From assembly GCA_012932865.1 (NCBI GenBank), contig SAXG01000010.1, positions 1,054,001-1,118,000 on the forward strand: DNA of 64,000 nucleotides, written 5' to 3'. The stretch comes from Amylostereum areolatum (Eukaryota; Basidiomycota; Agaricomycetes; Russulales; Stereaceae). A model generated the notes under the pieces. The model saw nothing but the letters and a program-made list of their open reading frames with translations. It did not search any database and was not told where the DNA came from. A program made the position numbers and the translations under genes. Shown here piece by piece: positions 22,609 through 34,401 of the stretch; position 1 is the first letter of the stretch, and every line of letters starts with the position of its first letter.

Positions 22609-24144
22609 TTACACCTCCATCCCTCCCCATTCCAACACACGAAACAGACGACGATCCTCCCATCGCCCAGTATCAAGACCTACAATATTTCTCCAGTATC
22701 CCTCATGATGCGCAGGTCCAACAGCTTCTGCCCATGCAGGCAGATCAGAGGTTTCCACCCCTTTGAATAACATGAAAACACGCGTGACGAGATCGGGGGC
22801 GGGAGTGACGGTCATCGGCGCCGCTCCCTCATAAGCCTGTTGTGGAAGGAACCTGAGCGCGACGTGCTGATGTTTGTTAAGGGCAGGTAGCCAGTAGCTG
22901 TGAGAGAAGAATGCGTCGTGGGTTTGGGACGAGGACGGAATAACCGGACGTACGTGATGAACGAGTTGCGCGCCTCGGTGTGGAGGCAGAGCGTTTTCAG
23001 AGTGCGGTCGAGGTAGGCAGGGAGCGCGTCGATATCCACGACTACAGAGTCTTCGGGAGACAGCCGAGCATGTGCAGGATCGAATGGGATTGCCTCGTCT
23101 GTGGTCGGAGTCGGATTTGTGCTAGTAGAAAAGTCATCATGTGAATCGTCAGCGAGAGATGCAAAGGGACGGAACGAGTACGCACTGCGCTTCCCAGAAG
23201 AGATACGAAAGCTCCGATCCGCTTCGTTTGTCCACGAGCATGCCGTCGGGCTGAGCGCCCACCGTCCACTCGATCGTCTGGAATCCATCGTTGGAATGGA
23301 CGTCTTTGGCCGTCGGATATATGGCGGAGAACGACCATGAGGGGGCCAAGCCCAAAGTGACCACCACATCTTCAACGGGACGAGGTGGGAAGAGATAGAT
23401 GACGGGCTTCCCGCCGAGTTGACGTAAGTAAAGCCAGATTTCAGACTCGTTCTCGATACCATAGTAGTGCAGCGTATGGTCGTCCGCCAGGGACTCTCCA
23501 GCATAGGTCATCCTGAACTTGTCGACGGATAATCCTAGCTTGTCTTCACATTTAGCCTTCAGAGAGTCGACGGTGATGTTGAACGATAAGACACGGAAAA
23601 TGGATGTCTGGGGGACATCCCCCCCTACACGGATAGTGACCTTCCCTCCCCTGTTGCCCCGTGTTGTAGAAGCAGCCGAGCTGCATTGGCGTTGTGCGGC
23701 ATCCGAAGTGTCTGGGGCATCGAACGGACAGACTCAGTCTCTAGAGTTGTACCCAGGAGAGAATGTACTCACCCGAGTTGGGGGCTGTATCCAATACAAG
23801 GTTTACGGTGCGCAGGGATCCGACGACGTGGGGCCAAAGTTCCTCAGAAACCTCGTATAGTCCTGGCCCGCAGTTCGGAAGGACCGCTTTGAAGTAGAAT
23901 GGGCGGCCGCCTAGAGCGCGAAACCCTCGCGCGCGCGTCACCGCTGCAATCACGTCCTAGTAGAGTTAAGAATTCTAATATGGAGTGAAGGAAGTGAAGG
24001 ATTCACTTGTTATTTTTCGTGTCTGACGATCGCAACGCCCTGCCCTTCCCACATCACGATGAGCGGACCAGTATAGGTTGGTGTGGTGGCTTGCTCTTCT
24101 TCATCTCCCGGATGAGAGCGTTTGGGTTTCTTCCTCTCAGACAT
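22609..24144 (-). CDS. Ubiquitin-like fusion protein, copy A (possibly with a nonsense codon)
   Basis: Five exons: 24144-24028, 23956-23773, 23711-23186, 23121-22954 and 22897-22609, 427 aa if the donor GTCAGA at 24027 is used. The N-terminal module is LIVMWEGQGVAI, then DVIAAVTRARGFRALGGRPF and [20 protein letters not shown]. Next comes a diverged ubiquitin-like domain (VTIRVGGDVPQ, ITVDSLKAKCEDKLG, MTYAGESLADDHTL, ending LRQLGG). Then [55 protein letters not shown], and the C-terminal [16 protein letters not shown] and [11 protein letters not shown]. In both paralogs the first exon continues a few codons further; here that extension meets TAA at 24012-24010. Either a shifted donor is used or the gene is damaged. 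Confidence 0.8.
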
Positions 24145-24620
24145 ACTCGGCGGCGAGTCTCGTAGAGTTTCTCAGAGGGTTTATGATACGGTGCGACGCA
24201 AAAGAATGATGGACGATGGATGGCGGACGTTTGAATTGTGCTTTATGCATTGGCAACGCGTGAGCGCGCCGCGCGAAAAGATAAAAAGCGGAGAAGGTCA
24301 GTACTTATGCAATCGTGGTCATTTTCGCAGAAGTCAAGGACAGACCTATTCGAAGATCCAACGCCGTCGATTGTCTGTCTAGAATGCAAGCTGCGGTGGG
24401 GAGGAGGACGAGGAGGAAGTTCAACTTTGAGGTGCAACGGTGTGGCAGAAACCATAAGGGGAAGGACCCCGGAAGCGAAGGGGTTTCCGGCAGATTCCGG
24501 GGTCCTGCCGCGCAACCCAACTCGCCTAACCCGCTCCTCGTCGTCGTCCACATCACCGACGTCCTTGTCTTCACCGTTCAGCCCGTTCCACTCAGGTCTT
24601 CACGCTTCTTCAAACCCATC

Positions 24621-25522
24621 ATGTCCGACCTCTGCCCCGTCTACGCTCCTTTCTTCGGCGCCATGGTGAGCCCCAACTCCTAGGACGACACGTCGAAATA
24701 GTCGGCGACTTATTCGTTTTCTTTTGTGCAGGGCTGCACCGCCGCCATTGTGTTCACATGTGAGCTTGAATGCGTTTTTAACATGAGGAGAGGTGGATGC
24801 TGAACCGTGGGTGCGCAACAGGTATCGGTGCGAGGTGAGTTGTCGCGCATTGCTCTAGTCTTGCAGGTCGCTGACGGCCTTTTTCTTCAGTTACGGCACG
24901 GCCAAGTCTGGTGTCGGGATCTCTGCCATGGCCGTCCTCCGCCCCGACTTGATGATGAAGAACGTCGTCCCAGTCGTCATGGCGGGTATCATCGCGGTGC
25001 GTATCCCGTCATCTCTTCCCGGTTGGCCCCCTCCAACTGAACCGAACTACGGATGTAGATTTACGGTCTCGTCGTGTCGGTGCTCATCTCTGGAACTCGT
25101 GCGTGTCTCTCCCCTTCGTGTACGCGTCGGGGTGACTAACCCCGCTTTCCGCAGTTGAGGCGCGCATGTCGCTGTTCCAGGGCTTCGTTCAGCTCGGTGC
25201 CGGTCTCTCCGTGGGCCTCGCTGGTCTCGCCGCCGGGTTCGCCATTGGCATCGTCGGTGATGCTGGTGTCCGCGGTACCGCCCAGCAGCCGCGACTCTTC
25301 GTCGGCATGGTACGCCTCTTGCGCGCTTCTCGGGGCGGCACCTCATCTGACGCACCTCCACTTGCAGATTCTTATCCTCATTTTCGCCGAGGTGTTGGGT
25401 CTTTACGGTCTCATCGTCGCCCTCATCATGAACACGAAGTCGTCCCAGAGCGGCGTCGAAGTGCGTATTCCTTCTTTCTCTGTCAGCCGCTCGTCGCTTA
25501 CCCTTGGACGCAGTGCACATAG
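24621..25522 (+). CDS. vma3: V-type H+-ATPase 16-kDa proteolipid subunit c
   Basis: Forms the membrane rotor ring that carries protons through the vacuolar ATPase. Eight exons: 24621-24665, 24732-24759, 24822-24834, 24891-24996, 25059-25098, 25155-25309, 25368-25460 and 25514-25522. They join in phase to 162 aa, the normal length. Exon 3 is a 13-nt microexon, and the last exon holds only two codons and the stop. The protein starts [17 protein letters not shown] and shows [52 protein letters not shown] and the fourth helix [19 protein letters not shown]. The essential proton-carrying glutamate is E137, as in yeast Vma3. Four transmembrane helices are predicted. Confidence 0.97.
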
Positions 25523-26021
25523 ATTGCGCGTTGGTCGCGGCAGTACGGACGGGAAGGAAAAGCAGGGAGATATCCTCCTCCCAGTATACGTTACGACGCC
25601 GGACATTCTGCCTTTTCTCGCGCCGCCTAACCTAATTGGTGTCTATGCTGGAATACCATTTCTCCCTTTCTTTGCCTCGCTGCTGCAGTGCGCGCTGTTC
25701 ATAAGCTTCCTATATAATAACCGTCGAGTTCATTATCATCTTACTTCATGTATGCATTGGTCCCACGACGAGCCTGAGAGAATTCTCGATCTATGAAAAG
25801 ACCCCCTTTCGACGTGGCGAGATGGCGTGGCTGGCGGACCCTTCACCATCGTAAGTTGAAAGTGAAACCCCCATGAACGTTGAGGACCCTCGTGTCGGGT
25901 TTCCGTTTCGCGCTCGCTCGTCTTGACATCCGTCGCCTCTCTTCCCCATCGGATACTCCCTTTCGTCGCAACCGAACCAGGCCACCGCGGTCGCAGGCAA
26001 CGCGGACAGAGGAACAAGCCC
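25523..26021. other. Intergenic gap between vma3 and the SUN-like gene
   Basis: About 500 nt holding the vma3 3' flank and the promoter side of the next plus-strand gene. No coding signal beyond shadows. Confidence 0.4.
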
Positions 26022-28798
26022 ATGTATCCGCCTTCTCTTCTCCCCCCCACCTTACTTTTCCTACTCTTCACCTCGCCCGTCCTCTCTGCCCCGACATCGC
26101 CCTACGACACCTTCAGCGCAATAGCCACTCACGCGCGCAAACCGCCAGTGGAACCCGTATGCTGTCTCAAGCCCCTCACCCCGTTGGAACCCGTAGCCGA
26201 CGACCTCTTCCTCTCCTTTGAAGACTGGAAGACGAAACGTTCCTCCGACCGCGATGCTCCCAATAATAGCAGACACGCCTATGGCTCTACAGCAGGAGGA
26301 GGCACTGGAGATGGACGAGGAGGAGGAGAGGGACGGGCAGATGCCAGTGCCGACACCGCTGCACCCGCTGAAGGCAGCCCGCCCTCATCCACGTTCGACG
26401 TCGTCGACCCCAGCCTCCCGCCTACCCCCGAAACCCTCGCGCCCCACTTCCGCATCCCGCTAACCGACCGCTTCAACTACGCCTCCCTCGACTGCTCCGC
26501 GCGCGTGCACACCGCGCACCGCGACGCCAAGTCCGCTCACAACATCCTCTCCTCGAAGAAAGACCGGTACATGCTCAGCCCGTGCGCGGCCCCGCGCCAG
26601 TTCGTCGTCGTCGAGCTGTGCGAGGATATCTGGATCGACACCGTGCAGCTGGCCAATTACGAGTTTTTCAGTGGCGTCTTTCGCGAGTTCACGGTGAGCG
26701 TGGCGAAGACGTATGCGACGGACGCCGCGGGGTGGACGGTCGCGGGGACGTACACTGCCAAAAACACGCGTGGGGTTCAGGTGTGTGGTTTTTTCATAGT
26801 TATCCACTGCGTTGGACGCCGTCTGACCAAACGTATGCGCAGTCCTTCCACCCTCCAAAGTCCCTTCGCGATTTCTATCGCTTCATCCGGATCGACTTCC
26901 ACTCCCACTACGGAAACGAGTACTACTGCCCTATCTCCCTCCTGCGCGTCTACGGCCTCACGCATCTCGAGCAGTGGAAGTGGGATATATGGGAAGACGA
27001 GAGCCGCGCACGGATGCAGGGGCAAGAACATCAGGCGGTCCAGCTTCCTGCCGAGGTCGACCAGCCTTCGCCACAGCCGGTGCAGACGCCTGAGGTGGTC
27101 GAGAGCGACTCGGCCGTTCCTCCCCAGCCTACCCCGGCCCCTGCGAACAACCTTGCGGAGGAGACCCCCGGGACGAACACGACGGAGGAGGCCGCTGAGG
27201 AGGCCGTGTTTCGCCACAGCACGGACATCGCCCGTTCTGACTCTGCACATACTTACACGTCTGGCATCAACACTTCTCAGCTCTCTCCCTCGCCTTCGGA
27301 ACCTACCGCTGTCAATGTGGCCAGCGCGCACGAAACAACTGGAACAACCACCAACGACACCACCCCCTCTCCATCCTCTACCAACGGCACCAGCCCCAAC
27401 TCTTCTTCCCCTTCTTCCGTCGTCACCTCATCCTCATCCTCGCCTCCCATCATCTCTCTCGCGCCCTCCCCCATCCACGCCCCCACGACCGGAGAGTCTA
27501 TCTATCGCACCATCATGAACCGCCTCACCGCGCTCGAGGCCAACACCACCCTCTATGCGCGCTACGTGGAGGAGCAGACGGCGGGCATGCACGAGATGCT
27601 CCGTCGAGTGGCCGAGGACGTGGGCCGGCTGGAAGGCATAGGCCGAGTGCAGGCGCAGCTCTACCAACGTTCCGTACAGGATTTCGAGCGTCAGCGACGA
27701 AGGATGGAGGTCGAGCAGAGGGAGCTGATCACGAGGGTGAAGTACCTTGCCGACGAGGTATGTCCATTTCATCCTCTTCCCACATGTTCTTCCTCACCGA
27801 TCCCGGTACCTGTTGAACCGTAGATCACCCTCGAAAAGCGGCTCGGCATCGCCCAACTCTGCCTGCTCCTCGCCGTGCTCGTCTTCCTCAGCCTGACCCG
27901 TGGCTCCCGCAACGACCTGCCCCGTTCCACGCGTCCACGCGTCCCGGGCCCGGTCTCCATGAAAGAATGGGGCAAGCGCAACCTCAGCCTGTCCTTCAGC
28001 TCCGACTGGGTATCGCGTCTGCGCGCCAGGAGCCTCACGCCCGCTCCTCAAGACGCCCGCGCCGCCGCCCCCACCGCCGCCAGGACGACCAGCCAACTGA
28101 AGCCCTCGTCCCCAGCCAAGAAGGACGCGGAGATACCCAACGCGGTCTTCCCCTCTCCGCCGTCCACCACCTTTCCGAGCGAAAAGGCTAAGGGCAAGCG
28201 CCCCGCGCCGGTGGACAGCCACACCGTGTTCGCGCTCGCAAGCGCAAGCAGGAGGCCCCGCACGCCCTCGCGTCGCCACCCGTTCGCGCACGTCGTCCAC
28301 GGGAGCAACATGAGGACGCCGGGGACGCCCACGACGATCGCGCGCCCGGTCCTCCAACGCTCGAACTCGCACAGCTCGGGCGCGAGCGCGGGCGCGTCGA
28401 CGTCGACGACGAGCCTGCTCATCGGGCCCGTGCCGCGCTCGGCGAAGCGGTGGGCGAGGACGGCGCATCTGCACGAGGTGCGACGGCCGGTGGAGCGGGA
28501 TGAGAACGGGACCGAGGATGAAAATGGGCGTAGGAGCGGTAGGAATATGGATGTGGGGGAGGTGGACGAGAATGGGACGAAGAGGCTGCGGGTGGATACG
28601 TCGGTTGGTGCGGGGGGATGGAGGCGGGTTTCCCCGCTGAGGATGGGTGCGGCGAGGGAGGAAACGGAGGAGAGCGGGAGTGCCGGTGCGGCGGATCCGT
28701 GGGTGGATACGGACGCGGAAGGGTCTGAGGTGGAGTGGGCTGCTGGCCAAGGCGCGAGGGAGCAGACGGAGGCGGCGGTTGTGGGGGTGTTCGGGTAG
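26022..28798 (+). CDS. SLP1-like: SUN-like domain membrane protein (SLP1/SUCO family)
   Basis: SLP1-type proteins act at the ER membrane and nuclear envelope and help in folding of integral membrane proteins. Exons 26022-26780, 26843-27757 and 27824-28798, all phase 0, give 882 aa. A signal peptide (SLLPPTLLFLLFTSPVLSAP) opens the protein. The family motif LSFEDWK lies at 64-70 and the SUN-like fold at about 150-310: RYMLSPCAAPRQFVVVELCE, IDTVQLANYEFFSGVFREF, FIRIDFHSHYGNEYYCPISL and RVYGLT. A long Ser/Thr/Pro-rich region follows, then a coiled coil at about 480-558 (AQLYQRSVQDFERQRRRMEV), one transmembrane helix at about 566-582 (IAQLCLLLAVLVFLSL) and a 300-residue basic, disordered cytosolic tail. 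The tail is longer than in yeast Slp1. Confidence 0.9.
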
Positions 28799-29143
28799 GC
28801 ATGGGTATCTCGCAGTTCACCACTTGCAATGGATGTCTTTTTTTCAAGAAGGCTGTTTCTGTCCCGCTCATAAGCGTCTCGCGACGATGTCTTCTAGGAT
28901 TCTGTGGATGGGTGATCTCTTCAGGATTGTCAAGTGTCGATGTAGGTGTCGACGAGCATTGTTTCCGAGAAATAAATGATGAACGTGCCGGAACCCCCAA
29001 GGTTCGATTTACATAAAGATCGACGGCCTACTGAATTGGACAATGCCACTCCCTGTCAGGCTGTCGCCGAGTCTCCACGCCACTTTTTTTACTCATAAAC
29101 GCCAGCCTGAGTCGCTGCCCTTCACGAACCACCCCCACGCGCC
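28799..29143. other. Intergenic gap
   Basis: Contains the 3' flank of the SUN-like gene (an AATAAA-like signal, aataaat, near 28972) and the 5' flank of CPxC copy 4. No gene seen. Confidence 0.4.
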
Positions 29144-30144
29144 ATGCCCGAAGCTAGCGACATTCTCAGCTCTGCGTCTGTGCTCCCGCCCCCCCTCGTC
29201 GCGCATTACGAAGATCGGCACTTTTTGATTGAACGGGACGCGTCCTACGCGGTACGTCTTCGACTTTTTCCCTGGCAGTCTTCAGGAATTGTGGCTAACA
29301 ACGGAACAATACATCGTATCAGGCTGTACTAGCAAACATCAAGAAACATGCCGGGCTGGATAAACTACCAGCGGGCACTGTAGTAACGCTTTCCGCGCAC
29401 CTCCCTGAATTTTGGAGTGGTGACCTGGAAATCACACCAGAGGTTTGGTCCCCTTTATCAAGTCGTTCTCCGTGGTGGTTCGACAGGGTCAGACTAAACT
29501 CAGTGAGTGCTTCGTCCATCACCTATCACACAATTTCTCATGGCAGCATACATCAGGCCACAATGAAGTGCTATCGTTACCCACGATGGAAGATACGAGT
29601 GAGTGTTGTATCCCTTTCACATTTCTCCGTTATGGGCGGGCGCCGGCCTCAAGCTTAGGCTGTCCTCCAGTGGCTAACCTATCATCTCAATGCGCCAGCG
29701 GTAGCAAACGAAGACCAGGCTCTGCCATCCGAGCGGCCCAGCAGCCCGTCCGATCAAATCACTCCCAACGTTCATCTGGACGTCGAGAAGGAATACCTTC
29801 GCATCAAAGGCAAAACGATTCCGTGGATAGTGCCGCCGCTGCACTTGCACAAAGCTGTTGAAGCGTGCGCCGACGACATGCCCAGTAGGGAGCTGGACTG
29901 GCCCCAAACAAAGTGGGTCAGATCACGAGCTCGGGAGTTTTCGCTCGCAGAAGCGCGACCCATCCTATCGGACGGGGAAATGCTCCATACGGCCATGCTG
30001 CAAGGGCATAGTAGCGGGCACAGGAGTGCTCAAAACACATCCCGTTGGCTGAGCCGGTACTATCGAATGTGCCCGGGTATCGATTTTATTCGTTTTTGGA
30101 TCAAAAAGTGCCCTGGATGCGATGGAGATGGCGAGACCTGCTAG
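29144..30144 (+). pseudogene. CPxC-family hypothetical protein, copy 4, with probable frameshift
   Basis: Exon 1 (29144-29251) encodes PPPLVAHYEDRHFLIERDAS and ends in phase 0. Exon 2 (29323-29502) begins AVLANIKKHAGLDKLPAGTV and reads to LEITPEVWS, where the family pattern then jumps to the next frame (FIKSFSVVV). Only in that second frame do the following splice phases work (phase 1 at both next junctions). This points to a lost base near 29440. A short exon ending near 29598 and a last exon from about 29700 encode ANEDQALPSERPSSP, TIPWIVPPLHLHKAVEA, DGEMLHTAMLQGHSSGH and the ending FIRFWIKKCPGCDG. It is the only plus-strand copy. A sequencing error is the main alternative to a genuine pseudogene. 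Confidence 0.65.
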
Positions 30145-30969
30145 AATGCATACACAGGTAGCACACGACGCGTTTTTTGGTGTATGTTTGGGTAAATTTG
30201 AATTCCGCTTGTCCCGCTTCCCGGATGCACGACGAGCGCGCAGGCCTAAGGCCTCGTGCATGAGAAGGATCCGGAAAGCGACGGTACATTGTCAGTCTGG
30301 TGGTCGAGAAAACATTGGCTCCCTGTACTTGTATGTATTTGTACCCAGTGCCACATACGAAGGGCCTTTGTCCTCGCTCAGGGACACATCCAAGACACAT
30401 CGAATGGCACCGCCTGGGACGCATCTCTCGCGCCTGGACCCACATTGGCTCCATTGTCGGTTGGTCGACGCTCGTCAATGGCGCACTCACGCGACATCAA
30501 TATCATGCATCACACGTGACCGTGGACCGCGTATGCGCCTGGCGATCAGTCGGTGATGCCGCACATCGAGTCGATATGCATCGTCCGTCCCTCTTTCGTG
30601 TACCCTGGAACGGAAGACCGAAATCCTGTAAGCGACGGCCCAGTGGTGGTTTCGTGGTCGAAAAGGCGGCGAGAGCGTGGGCTTGGAGTCAGGCCTCCGT
30701 GAAATACACATCCCGGAGAAGTATAGAGGGGAAGACTGGGTCCAAGGCACAGTGAGGGAGGTGCTTTTCGTGAATCCCGTCTGGTATAGCAAGGATAGGC
30801 TTTACTAGGCAGCGATTGAGAAGGTGAAGGGAATTATATTGGCGATGAAGAAGCTATTGCCCATCCACAAAGAAAGGGACCATTCCGAAACTTGTTATAC
30901 AGCACGTACAAGTGATTCTGCCCGAGTCAACCGTCTTTCACATATGGTCTCGCCCCACCTTCTGAAGCC
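30145..30969. other. Gap between two CPxC-family relatives
   Basis: About 820 nt with no convincing gene. A plus frame at about 30680-30800 reads IHIPEKYRGEDWVQGTVREV, faintly like the end of the shared N-terminal module (PEDVWxxVVxxL), so this may be a decayed copy. A short palindrome around aggcctaaggcct lies near 30242. Confidence 0.3.
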
Positions 30970-31485
30970 CTATGTAGAAGACCCCGAAGCAGCACCTTCG
31001 GTGGGGGCAACGACTCCATCACCGGCACCGGCGCTTTGTTTCGCAGTGGACCCACTGGCACCTTGAACTTTTCCAGGGGCGCAGTTAGGCTGCAAGTCTG
31101 TGGTAGATTACCGTCAGCGATGGCTCCCTACTAATGGGAAAGACAACCAGGACGCAAGGACATTGCGCTCACCATCCAAGCCTGGGCCGTCGATAGCTAA
31201 GCCGAACCCATCCAGTCTGTCCCTCACATGATACCAGACCTCTTCTGAGTGAACTTCCGAGGGGCCGTCTCCATAGGGAGGGCAGTATACTGTAACGTGT
31301 ATGCGTATCCCCGAATCCTCCGGAGGCTCGACAATGCCGATTGCCTCCAAAGCGACCCTTCGAGCATCCTGTAGTGTGCGTCAGCTACAGAACAAGGGCC
31401 CACAGATTCAGCGGACCTTTAGGGTAATTGGTCGATTTACAAGTATCCTGCGGGGTCCGTCAACGACTTGTACAAGGTATCCCAT
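30970..31485 (-). CDS. Stand-alone copy of the shared N-terminal module (130 aa)
   Basis: Three exons (31485-31417, 31368-31173, 31097-30970) with phases 0 and 1 give 130 aa. Exon 1 reads MGYLVQVVDGPRRILVNRPI, equivalent to the opening strands of the other family members. Exon 2 reads DARRVALEAIGIVEPPED, VTVYCPPYGDG and VHSEEVWYHVRDRLDGFGLA. Exon 3 is a short glycine/alanine/serine-rich tail ending SGSST and a stop. Neither a CPxC domain nor a ubiquitin-like domain follows. It may be a genuine single-domain protein or a gene shortened at its 3' end. The exact fit of three exons with the family's phases favours a real or recently active gene. Confidence 0.6.
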
Positions 31486-31872
31486 GTTCGTTTCGACGCT
31501 CGGTTGTCGACTATGGGTGGTGGTGGATCGGGAGGGTTGCCAGTGAGTCAAGAAGTCGAAAGATCTTTCCAATCCCACGCACGGTCCAAGTATCGTGGTT
31601 CATATGCGGTAGATAGATTGCGCTGACTTCGGTTTCCCCTCGTGCTCATAAGTACACATGAATTATTCAGGTGAAGAGTTGGCAGAAGCCCTTCAAGGCG
31701 ATGGGAAGAGCCTCAGATGGGACGAAGCAGTTTTATTCCAAACATAGGTTCTCAGGCGGCCGACTTCCGCACACCGCCGTTGGTCAGAAGGAGCCTAAGA
31801 TAGAGCCAAGAGTATATCAATAAGCACTCCCCTCCGAAAGACACGTCAGAACACATACGGGCATTCTTACGA

Positions 31873-33888
31873 CTACAACCACCTCTTCCACCCCGAACCC
31901 TCCCACCCGCGCTCAAACTCGGCCTCTGAAAATCGCCTCACAGCCGACTCCCTCCCGCGCCGCCGCATCGCCTCGTCCTCCTCTGGCGAAAGCACGAGCG
32001 CGCTCCGAATGGCGTCGGCGAACTCGTCCGTGGTCTTCGCGTGGAAGCCTTATCCATCGTGAGCAAACGTGGAATATAGAGAGAGGCGAGAGGGCATGTA
32101 CCTGTGGGCTGGCCGTCGACTGGGAGGACGATGTCGTACAGAGGTCCGGCAGAGGCATGTGCCACCGGAATGACACCCGCCGCCTACAGGAAGGATTATT
32201 GGGATCGTGTTTATCCAAGGTAAGACTGTGGAAGATCTCGTACCATATACTCCACGACATTGATCCCGAAATGCTCGTCCACCATAGTACTAAGGCCCAC
32301 GCTAGCCCGAGCGAGATACGATAGCATTACCGGGTACGACGCGTTGACGACAAACTCGACCGAATCCTGCATACACCAGTGTTAGCAAAAATCGTAGGAG
32401 CCACCAGCTAGCCAAACCTACCGACAAGTTCAGCTCGGAAGCAAGCTTACGAAGGCCTTCCACCCGTTCCGCGTCGCCCTCGTTGCGTACACCACCTATA
32501 AGAACCAGCCGTACAGGCGATCCACCTGCCTTGTACTCCGGGCATTTTCGGAAGAGCGCATCCAGCGCACGAACCTGGGCTGCGTGGTCTTTCTCTGGTC
32601 TGAAAAATGAAACAGGTCAATTCGAGGGAAAAGCAAAGGGGCACAGAGCCCTACCGGAACTGCGCAACGCTGACCAGAATGCGCTCGCGTCCTGTGAGAG
32701 GGAAAGAAGCCATGGCCCGTGTGTCGCATGGTGGATAAACGGCGTCCGCATGGTCCGGGGTGGTTTGTTTGTGGGGCGATGGGGAAGGCAATAGTACCTT
32801 CAGGAGGAGGGAGAAGGGGAGAAGGAGGATGTAAAATGGAGCGTGAAGCGCTTCAAGAAGGGGGTCGGAATGTTGGAGGATGGCATTGACATGGTTCTTC
32901 GTCCAGGTCGAGTTGGCCATCACGAAGGAGGCTCGGCGAAGGGCTTTAGCGTAGTGGTACATAAACAAACGGTAGTACCTATATCCAAACTCTGTGTCAA
33001 TATGTCTTCTGAATGAACCTGGAAGAGGACGTACATGAGTTTTCCTGAACTCAGAACGACAGAGGATGATATAGTGTTCGAGTTTGTGTGTCCTTGTCTG
33101 CGCGATTGAACCCGGGCCAACATGTCGGTGCTGATGGTTGGGTAGTGGACGTAGGCGCCAATGGGGATGCCCGTTAGCCATGCAACAACGTGGAAAGTGA
33201 AGGCGTAGCCCATGGTGTCGATGTAGAGGTCGGGGATAAACTTTGTCATGGCCTCCCAAGAGAGGTACATCGACCCGACACTTTGCCCCAAAAGCGTGAA
33301 GCGCGGCCAGGTGGAGTCTTCCACGTAACGACGCGAGTTGAGGAACACAAAATGAAGCGACGACGGCGCAAGAGTGATGTCGAAGCGAGCCTGGGCAACG
33401 GGATGAGGAACACACTGAAGCGTACACTTTGAGAGAAACACACCTTGACTTTTTCGATAATCTGCTCCTTTGTTACGTTGACATCCCCGCTGTACACCAC
33501 ACTGACCACATCTGGCTCTGTCCTTTGCATAAACGCAATCGCGGTCCATAGGACGCGCTCACCGCCGCCCCCGGCATTACTGGACACCACTTGGTAGAAT
33601 CAGACATCTTGGGTATCTGAGAGCCTCAGAGGGAGCACAAACTCACCAGTATGGATGGAAGAACCCCACGAATTTCTTCCCGGAAGGCGACTTGAGGCCA
33701 ATGGACATGGCCACGAGTTCCCGCTGGTGGGCCTTCTCGCTCCAGAGGCTGCGGACGTAAAGAACCGTAGGGAGGACAGAGGTGAGGAGAAAAGTTGCTA
33801 TGTATGTCGCATTCCATATCCCTGAAGGATCCCGGACGAACGCGACCAGAGGAAATGCGGTGAGGAGGAGGAGAGCCGCGTTGGCCAT
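31873..33888 (-). CDS. ALG11: GDP-Man:Man3GlcNAc2-PP-dolichol alpha-1,2-mannosyltransferase
   Basis: Adds the fourth and fifth mannoses to the lipid-linked oligosaccharide on the cytosolic face of the ER in N-glycan synthesis. Eight exons: 33888-33647, 33579-33444, 33390-33035, 32978-32655, 32599-32422, 32366-32244, 32183-32102 and 32048-31873. They join in phase to 538 aa (yeast Alg11 548). Seen: an N-terminal membrane anchor ([17 protein letters not shown]), [99 protein letters not shown], and the GT4 donor-site motif [19 protein letters not shown] then HASAGP. It is divergent from the ubiquitin-like fusion gene at 34402, with about 510 nt between them. Confidence 0.96.
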
Positions 33889-34401
33889 GTCTGAATCTGA
33901 TGTTTAGAAATCATACTTCGATGGTAAAAAAAGCCGTCAACTCACAGTAGCTGGGTCACAGTAGCTCACAAGAAGCCTCCTAGCCGCAATTTGAACGCGA
34001 ATCAGAGTAAATACAGTGCGTTGGGAGTGCGAGTCGGAGGGGGAGGGGAATGATGAAATTGGAGGAGGTCAAGATTGTCGCGGTCCGGGACACGTCACAA
34101 TCACGTGGCCATAACTCATTGATTATTATTTCAAATTTACGCTCTTACTCTTGTCTAATTCCGAGGCAAATGTCTGAGTCTCGCAAGTATGAACATCTCC
34201 TGGAGTCCTGGTTGCGCTGCTGAGTGTCGCAAGTTGCAAGTACGTGTGTTCTGCATACCCAATGCAACCGTCGTGCTCATAGGAGATCATGTGCGTACGG
34301 CGCACGCACTGGTCCCTTTTTCAGGCGTTCTTCAAGCGCCTGGGTACATAAGAGAGTCGGGCTCATTTTCCCTCCCCCCATCGACCTCCAATTCCCCGAA
34401 A
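33889..34401. promoter_or_regulatory. Divergent intergenic region (ALG11 / ubiquitin-like fusion B)
   Basis: About 510 nt separating two divergent starts. It must hold both promoters. A CACGTC and a CACGTG motif occur near 34090-34115. Assignment to either gene is not possible from sequence alone. Confidence 0.4.

Noticed and set aside
27794..28750. A 318-codon minus frame opposite the SUN-like gene
   Set aside because: Arg/Gly-rich shadow of the disordered tail-coding region.
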